NCBI GenBank assembly: GCA_000435835.1 | Contig: FR883366.1 | Location: forward strand, 1-64,000 | Reading direction: 5' to 3' | Origin: Clostridium sp. CAG:221 | Lineage (GTDB): Bacteria > Bacillota > Clostridia > Clostridiales > Clostridiaceae | DNA: 64,000 nt | In this document: piece by piece, positions 1 through 8,837 of the stretch | Layout of the letters: each line of letters starts with the position of its first letter | Position numbering within the stretch: position 1 is the stretch's first letter | Position numbers and translations under genes: made by a program | Notes under the pieces: model-generated | Told to the model about the DNA's origin: nothing | What the model saw: only the letters and a program-made list of their open reading frames with translations | The model's database searches: none

Positions 1-27
1 TAATATATAAGAAAAGGAGGCGGCAAA

Positions 28-1383
28 ATGAGCAGAAAGAAAAAGAGCTGGTCAACAACAAAAAAGGTAGTCTTATCTTTAGTAATGGTTTTAGTTATTT
101 TAATAGGAACTGTATTAGGATTTTATAAGCATATAAAAAATAAAATTTATGTAAAAAAAGAACCATCAATTTCTAACAATGATTCAGAATTCAAAGAAGT
201 TGAAGGAATTACAAATGTTTTATTAATAGGAGTAGATGCAAGAGATTTAGATGAACCTTGTAGATCAGACTCTATGATCATTGCAACATTGGATAATAAT
301 AATAAAAAAGTTAAATTAACATCGTTATTTAGAGATACTTTAGTAGATATACCAGGACATGGAGAAGCTAAACTTAATTCAGCATATATGCTTGGTGGGC
401 CAGAGCTTTTAATGAAAACTGTTAAGGAAACATATAATGTAAATATAGATAAATATATAATAATTAATTTTTGGGGATTTGAAACTATTGTTGATTACAT
501 AGGTGGAATAGAGGTTGATGTAAAAGATTATCAATTAGAAGAGCTTAATAAATATATAGGTGAATCAACTGGTGGAAATGATTGTCCTGTTGAAAAGACT
601 GGTATACAGACTTTAAATGGTAAACAAGCTTTATCGTATGCGAGAATTAGATATAACGTTGGGGATGAATATGAGAGAACTGACCGTCAAAGAGAAGTAA
701 TATTTAAAGTGATAGAAAAATTACAAAATACCAAGCCAAGTAAATATTTGGGAGTAATGAATACTATGCTTGAATATATCAAGACAAATATTGATCCGTT
801 GGAAGCTTTAAATATGGCATATACAATATATAAGTTCCCAAGTCTTGATGTGGAACAATTACAAATTCCATTAGTTGCTTTATCTGAAACAAGAAACTAT
901 AAGGAGTTAGGTTCTGTATTCTTGATGGATAGACTACAAAATGCAAGTATATTATATAACTTTATATATGAAAATATATATCCAAATGAAGAACAATTTA
1001 ATTATGATTCATTAAAAACAGAACTTCAAAAATATGCAAATCAAGAATCAGTTTATAATAAAATGTACGATATAAATCCAAATGATTATATTGAAGCACA
1101 AGATGGTGAAGTCAAAAGAGGTAATAATTCTATGGAAGCACCGCAAGAACCAAATTATGTACCGAATGAACCAATTTCTGCACCTGAAGAAGAAGCAGGT
1201 GATAATAGTGGACAAGTTCCACCAAATGAAGATTCTGGAGAGAATATACCAAGTACACCTGTCCCAGAAGTACCTAAAGAACCATCTGAAGGAACTGAAG
1301 ATAGTAATTCTGGAACTGAAGAAACTGAAACTCCAAGTGAAGGAGTGCAGCAAGGGGTAAATGATAATTTAAATGGAAATTAA
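28..1383 (+). CDS. LCP (LytR-CpsA-Psr) family cell wall glycopolymer ligase
   Basis: The family transfers lipid-linked teichoic acid or polysaccharide onto peptidoglycan outside the membrane. Residues 1-13 are a basic cytoplasmic tail and 14-32 one membrane helix; the LCP domain spans about 62-300. Visible family motifs are LLIGVDARD (65-73), the Arg-x-Asp-Ser stretch RSDSM (79-83), SLFRDTLVDIP (99-109) and the arginine cluster YARIRY...ERTDRQRE (about 207-225), which in known LCP enzymes binds pyrophosphate and metal. The last ~90 residues are low-complexity, rich in Pro, Glu, Ser and Gly, and probably a wall-spanning tail. The start has AAGGAGG 7 bases upstream. An intrinsic terminator follows directly, so the gene ends its transcript. 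Which glycopolymer is attached cannot be told. Confidence 0.9.
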   Translation: MSRKKKSWSTTKKVVLSLVMVLVILIGTVLGFYKHIKNKIYVKKEPSISNNDSEFKEVEGITNVLLIGVDARDLDEPCRSDSMIIATLDNNNKKVKLTSLFRDTLVDIPGHGEAKLNSAYMLGGPELLMKTVKETYNVNIDKYIIINFWGFETIVDYIGGIEVDVKDYQLEELNKYIGESTGGNDCPVEKTGIQTLNGKQALSYARIRYNVGDEYERTDRQREVIFKVIEKLQNTKPSKYLGVMNTMLEYIKTNIDPLEALNMAYTIYKFPSLDVEQLQIPLVALSETRNYKELGSVFLMDRLQNASILYNFIYENIYPNEEQFNYDSLKTELQKYANQESVYNKMYDINPNDYIEAQDGEVKRGNNSMEAPQEPNYVPNEPISAPEEEAGDNSGQVPPNEDSGENIPSTPVPEVPKEPSEGTEDSNSGTEETETPSEGVQQGVNDNLNGN

Positions 1384-1384
1384 A

Positions 1385-1420
1385 TTTAAAAGAACTGCAA
1401 TGTTGCGGTTCTTTTAAATA
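1385..1420 (+). terminator. Intrinsic terminator after the LCP gene
   Basis: Near-perfect inverted repeat (AAAAGAACTGCAA / TTGCGGTTCTTTT with one G-U pair) starting just past the stop codon; the 3' arm ends in a T-rich run. Confidence 0.8.
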
Positions 1421-1510
1421 TGTAAAATTATAAACTTATTATTAAATTTATATTATTTGAAAAAAAATTATGATATAATAATAAGCAAATTATGCAAAAG
1501 AGGTGAAAAG

Positions 1511-2146
1511 ATGAGAAATTTTGATTTATTTAATTTGATTATATCTGTACCAGCAGTATTGATAGCTTTTACAGTACAGGGATATGCTAAAGCTTTAGTA
1601 GCTGATAAGTTAGGGGATAAGACACCAAGATTTCAAGGAAGACTGACATTAAACCCAATAGCTCATATTGATCTTGTAGGATTTATAATGATTCTTCTAT
1701 TTCATTTTGGGTGGACAAAACCTATAGAAACAAATCCAAGAGCTTATAAAAGAGGATATAAAGATGCAATAAAAGTATCTATTGCAGCACCTATAGGTAA
1801 TTTAATAGCAGCATTTATTGGTATGTTTATATATGTATTCTTAATAAGATATATGGGAACAATGTTAACAGGTGCAGGTGGAACTGTATTATTAAGCATG
1901 GTTTATGCTGTTGTAAGTGTAAATGTAAGTTTATGTGTATTTAATTTATTACCGCTTCCAGGTTTGGCAGGATTTGAAATACTTAGAGATTTAGCGCCAA
2001 AACATTTTTATAAAATAGCAGATAAGATATATCAATATCAATTTTTAATCTTAATGGTTGTGGTTTTTGTGGGATCAAGTTTTCTTTATTATCCTGTAAG
2101 TTTTATAATTAATTTATTTTATAGAATTGTGAGAATTATACTTTAA
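1511..2146 (+). CDS. Site-2 protease (M50) family membrane protein lacking the zinc ligands
   Basis: A 211-residue polytopic membrane protein that aligns well with small bacterial site-2 proteases: LVADKLGD and QGRLTLNPIAHIDLVG (about 29-57) and NLLPLPGLAG (145-154). The catalytic features are gone. The HExxH position reads Q-G-Y-A-K (23-27), and the Asp of the NxxPxPxLDG motif is Ala153. All three zinc ligands and the catalytic Glu are therefore missing, and proteolysis is not expected. I infer a pseudoprotease, perhaps a binder or regulator of membrane proteins. I chose ATG 1511 because AGAGGTG lies 7 bases upstream; an in-frame ATG at 1457 has no ribosome site. It sits between terminators and looks monocistronic. 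Confidence 0.85.
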   Translation: MRNFDLFNLIISVPAVLIAFTVQGYAKALVADKLGDKTPRFQGRLTLNPIAHIDLVGFIMILLFHFGWTKPIETNPRAYKRGYKDAIKVSIAAPIGNLIAAFIGMFIYVFLIRYMGTMLTGAGGTVLLSMVYAVVSVNVSLCVFNLLPLPGLAGFEILRDLAPKHFYKIADKIYQYQFLILMVVVFVGSSFLYYPVSFIINLFYRIVRIIL

Positions 2147-2174
2147 AAGAAGTGGCTCTGCCACTTCTTTTGTC
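2145..2174 (+). terminator. Intrinsic terminator
   Basis: AAAAGAAGTGGC / GCCACTTCTTTT with a 3-base loop, immediately after the stop of the site-2 protease-like gene; the T-run is part of the 3' arm. Confidence 0.85.
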
Positions 2175-2217
2175 TTATAATTACTATTGAGATGTAGATA
2201 TATTCAGGGAGAAGTTT

Positions 2218-3594
2218 ATGAAGCATATAAATATTTTAGTGGGGATTATTGAAAAAGAACTTCAAGTTGAGAGAGAAATAATCAAAAAATCTATACGGAT
2301 AAATGATTCAAAAGAGTATGGAGATTATACTATATTATGCTTTATGTTTAAAAATCATTTTAAAGAAAGCCCTTTAATTATTGCAAAAAAAATATCATCT
2401 ATTTTAGCGGAAAATGGAATAAAAGGTTCTGAAGCAGTAGGGCCTTATGTCAATTTATATATAGAAAAAGAAAGAATGTTAGAAAAAATTTTTTCACAAT
2501 TTAATGTTGAAGATAAAAGTATACAAATTGATGAAAAGATATTAATTATAAATAAGATCAAAAGTTCATCTACAGTAATACAATTAAATGATTTATATAA
2601 ATTAATCATAAATGAATTTATTGAAGGGTTATATGGAAATAAGGGATATAAAGTTGAATGCTATAATTCCATTTGCGAGAAAGAAAAAATTCTAAGTATT
2701 AATTATATTTTAGAAAAAATGAAAAATATGGAACTAATAAAGTATTATGATAGTGAAGAAATAGTAGAGCTTAAAGAATTTAATCTTCCACCTTTAATAA
2801 TTAGAGATAAAGATTATAATTTGACCATAGAAGATTTAGCTTATCCGTTACATAGAGCATATGATAAAAATACTACTAAGATAATAATAATTAGAAATAA
2901 ATATGAAAATACCAGATACAATCAAATATATTCTATTATGAAAAAGGTAGATTATGAAATAGCAGAAAAGCTAGAAAGTGTATCCTTAGGATTTATTAAA
3001 TTAAATGAAAATATAAAAAAATATATAAGGAATGAAAATCATATTATAAAATTATTATTAAAGAGGTCTAGAGAAGAAGTGGTTCTTGCTTTGGATAAAA
3101 ATGAAATAAATATTAAAGAAGTAGATATTGAGAGGATAGCTATTGAAAATTTGATTTTTAAATTTTTTAAAAAAGATATAGGTAGTGATGTTATTTTTGA
3201 TTACTATGAATCATTTAGCATTAAAGATAATAGCTATTTAAAAATTAAAATTATGGAATGTTATCTTAATGAAAAGTTTAATAATATGCAAGGAAAAGAG
3301 TCAGCTATAAATTATGATTATTACCACTTAAAAGATAAATTAGAGTTAATAAATTTAATAGAGGAGTATATACAAGCTATTAAAACTAGTAGAAAGAATT
3401 ATAGTAGTGCACAAATAATAAAATTAATAGATAGAGTTGCAGAGCAAATATCAATAATACGTGAAGAAAAAATAGATGATGAAAAGATTTATTTATTAAT
3501 AGCGATTTGTAATGTTACAAAAAAGGCTTTTAAGTTGCTAGGGGTCAGCAATGATATGTTAATAAATAAGATACAAAAGTTAACTGTATCTTAA
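2218..3594 (+). CDS. Arginyl-tRNA synthetase-like protein without the catalytic signature
   Basis: A 458-residue protein whose two ends resemble ArgRS. The N-terminal ~90 residues match the additional domain (KEYGDYTILCF, then SPLIIAKKISSIL and AVGPYVNLYIE). The C-terminal ~170 residues look like the DALR anticodon-binding domain, ending with AFKLLGVSND, close to the usual ArgRS ending. The middle is shorter and divergent. Where ArgRS has its HIGH-type nucleotide-binding motif, this has VIQLNDLYK, and no KMSK-like loop is seen. ArgRS is usually about 550-560 residues. I infer a paralogue that cannot charge tRNA; it may bind tRNA or regulate, but nothing here shows that. The start ATG has GGGAG 7-8 bases upstream. 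Confidence 0.75.
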   Translation: MKHINILVGIIEKELQVEREIIKKSIRINDSKEYGDYTILCFMFKNHFKESPLIIAKKISSILAENGIKGSEAVGPYVNLYIEKERMLEKIFSQFNVEDKSIQIDEKILIINKIKSSSTVIQLNDLYKLIINEFIEGLYGNKGYKVECYNSICEKEKILSINYILEKMKNMELIKYYDSEEIVELKEFNLPPLIIRDKDYNLTIEDLAYPLHRAYDKNTTKIIIIRNKYENTRYNQIYSIMKKVDYEIAEKLESVSLGFIKLNENIKKYIRNENHIIKLLLKRSREEVVLALDKNEINIKEVDIERIAIENLIFKFFKKDIGSDVIFDYYESFSIKDNSYLKIKIMECYLNEKFNNMQGKESAINYDYYHLKDKLELINLIEEYIQAIKTSRKNYSSAQIIKLIDRVAEQISIIREEKIDDEKIYLLIAICNVTKKAFKLLGVSNDMLINKIQKLTVS

Positions 3595-3640
3595 TAAATT
3601 TTTTGGTATAATCAAATTATGTAATAAAGGAGTGAAATGA

Positions 3641-4756
3641 TTGTTTTTAAAAGATAATAAATATAAAGATGTAATAATAGCTGTTTTGATAACATTTGCA
3701 TTTTGCATAATTATTTATAAAGCATTTGATATATTAGGTCCAGGAATAACTTATTTTTTTAAGGAGTTTGTATCATTATCAATGCCTTTTGTTTATGGAA
3801 TTGTAATTGCGTATATTTTAAGTCCTGTTGTTAGGATTTTTGAAAGAAGATTAAAGTTAAGTAATGGAATTTCTATTGCACTAACATATGCAGTATTTTT
3901 AGGAATAATATTTGTTTTATGTATTTATGGTATACCATCTTTAATTGATTCCATAAAGGATATAGCTTCTAATGCAGATAGTTATATGGAGTCAGTACGA
4001 AGTTTTATTGATAAAATAACAAATAATCCTATGTTAAAGGATTTTGCAAGCACTACTGGAGTTGTAGCAAATTTGGAAACATATATTAGTAAGGTTGGCA
4101 CAATAGCTGTTAATTTATTAGAAAGCTCATTAAGTGGAATATTTAGTGTATCTTCCCAAATAGTAAAAGTTATTTTAGGATTTATAGTATCCATATATGT
4201 TTTAATAGATAAAAATCGTTTAATTGCAGCAAGTAAGAAATTTTTAGAACTTTTTATTAAAAAAGAAAAAACGGAAAAAATTATTGAATTTATGAAAATT
4301 TATAATGATATGATAGGAGCCTATATAGGTATAAAGGCTTTAGATTCATTGATAATAGGCATAATGGCATTTATATTACTATCTATCGTTAATTCTGAAT
4401 ATGCTGTACTTTTATCAATTATTGTAGGATGTACTAATATGATTCCTTACTTTGGTCCTTTTGTGGGAGAAATAGTGGGATTTTTAATTAATTTATTTGT
4501 TTCACCTATAAAAGCAGTTATAGTGTTTGTGGTGCTATTTTCTTTACAGATGTTTGATGGATGGTATCTAGATCCTAAATTAGTCGGTAATAAAGTTGGT
4601 GTAAGACCTTTTTGGATTATATATGCTGTGGTTATTGGTGGAGGATTCTTTGGAGTGGCAGGAATGCTTTTAGGCTCACCTACAGCAGCAGTAATAAATA
4701 TTTATTATAAAAGAATAGTTGGAAAAAAACTATCTAAGAAAAAAGCAGAAAAATAG
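3641..4756 (+). CDS. AI-2E family transporter (YtvI/PerM-like permease)
   Basis: A 371-residue protein of about eight membrane helices with the AI-2E family pattern: paired N-terminal helices, a soluble helical segment (about 100-165), and the C-terminal stretch NMIPYFGPFVGE followed by DGWYLDPKLVGNKVGVRPF, which is diagnostic. Members export quorum signals or act as Na+(Li+)/H+ antiporters; the substrate here is unknown. The start is TTG, supported by AAGGAG 8 bases before it; an overlapping ATG at 3637 runs into a stop after six codons. The very basic tail (KKLSKKKAEK) is cytoplasmic. The gene converges on feoB and the two share a terminator hairpin. Confidence 0.85.
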   Translation: MFLKDNKYKDVIIAVLITFAFCIIIYKAFDILGPGITYFFKEFVSLSMPFVYGIVIAYILSPVVRIFERRLKLSNGISIALTYAVFLGIIFVLCIYGIPSLIDSIKDIASNADSYMESVRSFIDKITNNPMLKDFASTTGVVANLETYISKVGTIAVNLLESSLSGIFSVSSQIVKVILGFIVSIYVLIDKNRLIAASKKFLELFIKKEKTEKIIEFMKIYNDMIGAYIGIKALDSLIIGIMAFILLSIVNSEYAVLLSIIVGCTNMIPYFGPFVGEIVGFLINLFVSPIKAVIVFVVLFSLQMFDGWYLDPKLVGNKVGVRPFWIIYAVVIGGGFFGVAGMLLGSPTAAVINIYYKRIVGKKLSKKKAEK

Positions 4757-4786
4757 AAGGCAGAAATTAATCTGCCTTCTATTTTT
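4751..4786. terminator. Bidirectional terminator between the AI-2E gene and feoB
   Basis: AAATAGAAGGCAGA / TCTGCCTTCTATTT with a 6-base loop, overlapping the ends of both converging genes and giving T-runs on either strand. Confidence 0.85.
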
Positions 4787-6677
4787 CTAATTTAATATTA
4801 CAATTATCACAAGAACCTTTGCAGTTTTTGCATGAATTATTTTTTGAAGATCTATATAATATAAAGATAGCTGAAATTAATAATAAAGCTGTTATAAATA
4901 TTTCAATATAAGATTTATTGTAAATAATTAGTGATCCTATATTATATACAGCAAATGATGCTATCCATGCTAATAATACTTGATATATAACAGAAAAAGC
5001 ACACATTTTATTGCCAAATTCTTTTTTCATAGTTCCAATAACTGAAATACATGGTGTATATAAAAGTACAAAAACCATAAATGAAAATGCTGAAAGTGCC
5101 GTAAAGTGTAGTGGAAGCACAGCAGATAAATCTCCAGAGAAGATTACTGACATTGAGGCTACAACAGATTCTTTAGCTAATAGTCCTGTTAATAAGGAAA
5201 CAGAAGATTGCCAGTTTCCAAAACCAAGAGGTTTGAATATAGGTGCAATAAAGGTACCTATTGAAGCTAATATACTGTCATTTACATCACATAAGCCATG
5301 GATATTAAAGTTTGATAAAAACCATAATACTATGCTCATAGCAAATATCACTGTACCTGCTTTAGTTAAAAAGCTTTTAGTTTTTTCTAATAATTGATTA
5401 GAAAGATTTTTAAATGATGGTGCTTTATATTCAGGTAATTCTATTAAAAATGGTTCTTCATCATTTTTAAATATAGTCTTATTAAATATAAGACCTATTA
5501 CAAAGGCCATTATTATACCTAAGAAATATAATGAAGCAACTACTATTCCAATATGTTTTGGGAAAAATACTAAAGCAAAAATACTGTAAACAGGAAGTCT
5601 TGCATTACAACTCATTAAAGGAACAAGCAATGCTGTTAACTTTCTATCTTTTTCACTTTCCAATGTTCTTGCATTCATTATAGCTGGTACAGAACAGCCA
5701 AATCCCATGATCATAGGAATAAATGCTTTGCCAGATAAACCAATTTTTCTCATAATCTTATCCATTAAGAAAGCTACTCTAGCCATATATCCACTATCTT
5801 CAAGGATTGTTATGCATGTAAAAAGAGAAAGTATTATAGGTAGTAATACTATTATTCCTCCTACACCAGCAATAATACCATCTAGAATTAATGATTGAAA
5901 CCATGGGTTAAAACTAGAAATAGAATTTGCTACAAAAGGAGTGAAATAATCATCAACTAATACTCCTAATAAATCTGAAAGAGGTTGTCCAATCCAAGAA
6001 AATGTTACTTGGAACATCAATGCTAAAATCATAAAGAATATAGGATAAGCAAGCCATGGGTTAAGAAGTAGACTATCTAGCTTGTCATTTCTTTTAGAAG
6101 TCTTTGATTTGATGTTTTTTTGAGACTTTGACAAAATTGTCTCTATGTATTTATAAGTTTCTTTTTCAGATGAAAAACTATTTATTTTATTTGTACATTT
6201 TAAAGCTTCTAAATTTTTCAAAGTAGCTTTGATTTCACTAATACCTAAGCCCTTAGAAGCTTGAATTGGTACTATAGTAACATCTAATAGAGAAGATAGT
6301 ATATTGAAATCAATAAAAATACCTTTCTTTTCAGCTACATCAATCATATTTACTGCTAATACTATTGGTTTATTAAATTGTTTTAACTGAGTTGTAAGGT
6401 ATAGATTTCTATCTATGTTGGATGCATCTACAATATTTAATATTATATCTACATCTTCATTTAGTAAAAAGTTCTTAGATACAATTTCTTCGTTAGAATA
6501 AGTATCCATAGCGTATATACCAGGCAAGTCCACAATTTTGATATCATCAAAAAATCCTTCCTTTTTATCAATGGTTACACCAGACCAATTTCCCACTTTT
6601 TGATTAGAACCTGTTAACAAGTTAAATAAAGTGGTCTTACCAACATTAGGATTACCAAGTAATGCAACAGTTTTCAT
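4779..6677 (-). CDS. feoB: Ferrous iron transporter FeoB with Cys-rich tail
   Basis: GTP-regulated Fe(II) uptake permease of the cytoplasmic membrane. The N-terminal G domain shows G1 GNPNVGKTT (8-16), switch GVTIDKKEG, G3 VDLPGIYAM and G4 NMID. The membrane part carries the two duplicated Gate regions, including EDSGYMARVAF, FGCSVPAIM and GLLAKESVV. The last ~15 residues contain four cysteines (NNSCKNCKGSCDNCN), a tail that in other FeoB systems is a separate small Cys-rich protein. I place the start at ATG 6677 (AGGCGG 8 bases before it); the in-frame GTG at 6686 lies on the ribosome site. feoA ends 12 bases upstream, so the two are co-transcribed, probably under Fur control. Confidence 0.95.
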   Translation of the reverse strand: MKTVALLGNPNVGKTTLFNLLTGSNQKVGNWSGVTIDKKEGFFDDIKIVDLPGIYAMDTYSNEEIVSKNFLLNEDVDIILNIVDASNIDRNLYLTTQLKQFNKPIVLAVNMIDVAEKKGIFIDFNILSSLLDVTIVPIQASKGLGISEIKATLKNLEALKCTNKINSFSSEKETYKYIETILSKSQKNIKSKTSKRNDKLDSLLLNPWLAYPIFFMILALMFQVTFSWIGQPLSDLLGVLVDDYFTPFVANSISSFNPWFQSLILDGIIAGVGGIIVLLPIILSLFTCITILEDSGYMARVAFLMDKIMRKIGLSGKAFIPMIMGFGCSVPAIMNARTLESEKDRKLTALLVPLMSCNARLPVYSIFALVFFPKHIGIVVASLYFLGIIMAFVIGLIFNKTIFKNDEEPFLIELPEYKAPSFKNLSNQLLEKTKSFLTKAGTVIFAMSIVLWFLSNFNIHGLCDVNDSILASIGTFIAPIFKPLGFGNWQSSVSLLTGLLAKESVVASMSVIFSGDLSAVLPLHFTALSAFSFMVFVLLYTPCISVIGTMKKEFGNKMCAFSVIYQVLLAWIASFAVYNIGSLIIYNKSYIEIFITALLLISAIFILYRSSKNNSCKNCKGSCDNCNIKLEK

Positions 6678-6689
6678 ATAATTCACCGC

Positions 6690-6911
6690 CTATTTAATTA
6701 AAAAAATATTCTTTGCATCTTTTTTTCTTATGGCTAAATCAAAGCCACGTATATTTATTACCAAGGGGTCACCAAGAGGAGCAACGCGTTTTAGTTCTAC
6801 TTCCGTACCTTCTACTAATCCTAAAGCAGAAAGTCTTTTTGCTAACTTTAAGTCTCCTTTAATGCTATGAATTTTACCTTTTTCCCCTAATTTCAAATCA
6901 CATAAACTCAT
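6690..6911 (-). CDS. feoA: FeoA, SH3-like accessory protein of ferrous iron uptake
   Basis: A 73-residue protein of the FeoA family: LSALGLVEGTEVELKRVAPLGDPLVINIRGFDLAIR has the family beta-barrel with its GLxxGxxV and PLGDP motifs. FeoA binds FeoB on the cytoplasmic side and supports Fe2+ transport. It is the first gene of feoA-feoB; GAGGTGA precedes the ATG. A Fur-box-like sequence lies directly upstream. Confidence 0.95.
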   Translation of the reverse strand: MSLCDLKLGEKGKIHSIKGDLKLAKRLSALGLVEGTEVELKRVAPLGDPLVINIRGFDLAIRKKDAKNIFLIK

Positions 6912-6921
6912 AAAATCACCT

Positions 6922-6940
6922 CGAATTGAAAATCATTATC
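6922..6940 (-). promoter_or_regulatory. Fur-box-like operator upstream of feoAB
   Basis: On the minus strand the site begins GATAATGAT, identical to the left half of the 19-base Fur consensus; the right half is weaker (by eye about 14 of 19 positions agree). It lies between the feoA start and the candidate promoter, as expected for iron repression. Assignment by similarity only. Confidence 0.55.
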
Positions 6941-6953
6941 GTCTGATTAGTTA

Positions 6954-6995
6954 TGTCAATATAATATCAAAATCTTTATAAAAGGTCAATGAGGT
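6954..6995 (-). promoter_or_regulatory. Candidate promoter of feoAB
   Basis: Two minus-strand options: TTGACC and TATTAT separated by 18 bases, or TTGACA (6954-6959) followed 15 bases later by TAATGA inside the Fur-like site. Either would be blocked by a repressor on the Fur-like site. Confidence 0.4.
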
Positions 6996-7117
6996 GTACT
7001 TGTTATCTAAAAATTACATATATCTATAACAAAATAATTTTGTGTGATATAATATATTTTATAAGTGTAGAAATGATTTATACAGGCGATAAAATTATGT
7101 AGAGAAAGAGTGATATT

Positions 7118-7810
7118 GTGATTATTCGAGAAAATGTCATTGAAGTTGAAGGCTATGATGAGATTGATATGCTAGAAGTTAATGGGGAAAAGTGTAAGCC
7201 AGAGGAATTGATATTTTTTGATTTAGAACATTATGTATATAAAAAGCCTAAATGTATAGGTGTTTTTGGTGCTTGTATATATAATAATATAGACAAAAAA
7301 CTTTATGTTACCCAATATATGATTGAAAATAAAGGCGAAGTAGTAGATATATTAGTATTAGCAAAGAAGTATTTTTTAAAGATGAGGGAAATAGGTAAGA
7401 AGTCTATTGTGACCTTTTCTGGAAATAATGATTATACTGTTATTAATTATTTATTCAAGAAATATAATATAAATTTCAATATTGAAGGGGAATTTAAATC
7501 TATCGATATTCAAAAGGAATACGAAAAAAGTAAAAAGACTTCCATTGGGCTTAAAAACTTAGAAAAGCTATTTGAAATATTTAGAGAAGGCGAAGTAATA
7601 AGTGGATCAAACTTAGCTAAAACTTTTCATAAGGTTTTAAAAGATGACGAGTATATTGAAAGAATGCCTAAAGAAAAAATTGATACTATTTTGTTATATA
7701 ATGAACAAGATGTAGTGAACTTATTTAAAATTCTTACCTCATGGGGAAGATATATGAAAGAAGAAGTTTTAAGTAATGATAATAAAAAAGAAGAAGAGGA
7801 AACTCAATAA
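7118..7810 (+). CDS. RNase H-fold (YprB-like) 3'-5' exonuclease-type protein
   Basis: A 230-residue protein with the DEDD exonuclease order of acidic motifs: FFDLE (residues ~33-37), SGNNDYTVI (~103), a spaced DIQKEY (~132) and a final YNEQDVVNL (~195), typical of the ribonuclease H-like domain in the YprB family. The GTG start follows AAAGAGTG. It has its own terminator. The likely role is nucleic-acid trimming in the cytoplasm; the substrate is unknown. The acidic residues are all in place, so I consider it potentially active. Confidence 0.7.
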   Translation: MIIRENVIEVEGYDEIDMLEVNGEKCKPEELIFFDLEHYVYKKPKCIGVFGACIYNNIDKKLYVTQYMIENKGEVVDILVLAKKYFLKMREIGKKSIVTFSGNNDYTVINYLFKKYNINFNIEGEFKSIDIQKEYEKSKKTSIGLKNLEKLFEIFREGEVISGSNLAKTFHKVLKDDEYIERMPKEKIDTILLYNEQDVVNLFKILTSWGRYMKEEVLSNDNKKEEEETQ

Positions 7811-7813
7811 AAT

Positions 7814-7857
7814 AAATGAAAGATAGATTCTTAAAAAGAATCTATCTTTCATTTTTT
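7814..7857. terminator. Bidirectional terminator
   Basis: Long hairpin AATGAAAGATAGATTCTT / AAGAATCTATCTTTCATT with T-run, between the convergent exonuclease-like and MBL-hydrolase genes. Confidence 0.9.
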
Positions 7858-8726
7858 CATTGATATAAGATTGAAAAAGATGAACCATCAGATTTTAAAA
7901 TTATAGTTCCTAAAAGATCAGTTCTGTATAATTTTATATGGTAATTTTTTAAAAGATTTAATGTTGAAGCAGCTGGGTGCCCATACTTGTTGTTAGAACC
8001 TACAGATATAATAGCAACTTTAGGATTTACTGAATTTAAAAAAGCTTCACAGGTGGAAGAACTAGAGCCATGATGGCCAATTTTTAATATATGAGACCTG
8101 AGATTAATCTCATTTTTAATTAAAAATTCTTCGTTTTTTAGTTCTGCATCTCCAGTAAATAAAAAGGAAATATTTTTATATGTAAGTTTTATTATTGGTG
8201 AATAAAGATTTAACTCATCATCTGTATTTAGATTTGGTAAAGTATAAAACATAATAGAAGTTTCTTTTCCTAAATTAATAGAGTTAGAACCAGTGGATAT
8301 AACGGAAATTTTTAAGTTTTTATCATTTAAAGCAGTAACCATATTTTCAAAAGTTAAGGTTGAAGCAGTTACTTTAGGGGCAAGAAATTTTCCAATGTGA
8401 TATTTACGAATTATGGCATCCATATTTCCTATATGATCTTCATGAGGGTGAGTAGCTATTACATAGTCAAATTTACTAATAGATAGTTTATCTAAGTAGC
8501 CCAGAAGAGATTTTCTAGCACTGGATGGCCCGGAATCTATTAATAGATTATAACCATTAACATTAACTAAGATGCAGTCACCTTGGCCTACATCTATAAA
8601 ATAAACTGTAAGGTAATTGCTATTTGAATTAGTTTTATTATATAATGAGGTGAATTGGAGACAATACAGTAAGGTAAGAATTAATATTAAAATGGTAGTA
8701 AAAGTTTTTAAGTATGTCTTCTTCAT
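7857..8726 (-). CDS. ComEC/Rec2-like MBL-fold hydrolase, membrane-anchored or secreted
   Basis: A 289-residue metallo-beta-lactamase-fold protein. Residues 7-27 form one hydrophobic signal or anchor. It has FIDVGQGDCILV (about 43-54), the metal motif THPHEDHIG (about 90-98), FLFTGDAE, LKIGHHGSSSS and a final VGSNNKYGHP. This set is the signature of the hydrolase domain found at the C-terminus of ComEC and of stand-alone extracellular homologues, thought to degrade or process nucleic acid outside the cell. The seven-helix DNA channel of ComEC is absent. GAGGTGA precedes the ATG. Substrate not shown by the sequence. Confidence 0.85.
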   Translation of the reverse strand: MKKTYLKTFTTILILILTLLYCLQFTSLYNKTNSNSNYLTVYFIDVGQGDCILVNVNGYNLLIDSGPSSARKSLLGYLDKLSISKFDYVIATHPHEDHIGNMDAIIRKYHIGKFLAPKVTASTLTFENMVTALNDKNLKISVISTGSNSINLGKETSIMFYTLPNLNTDDELNLYSPIIKLTYKNISFLFTGDAELKNEEFLIKNEINLRSHILKIGHHGSSSSTCEAFLNSVNPKVAIISVGSNNKYGHPAASTLNLLKNYHIKLYRTDLLGTIILKSDGSSFSILYQ

Positions 8727-8837
8727 AATTCACCTCCGTGGTTAAGAGTTTTGACATGATGAGATAATAATATTCATTAAAGACAAAAAAATAGACTTAT
8801 ATTTAGATATGACAGAGTAAGGAGAATTAAAATTAAT

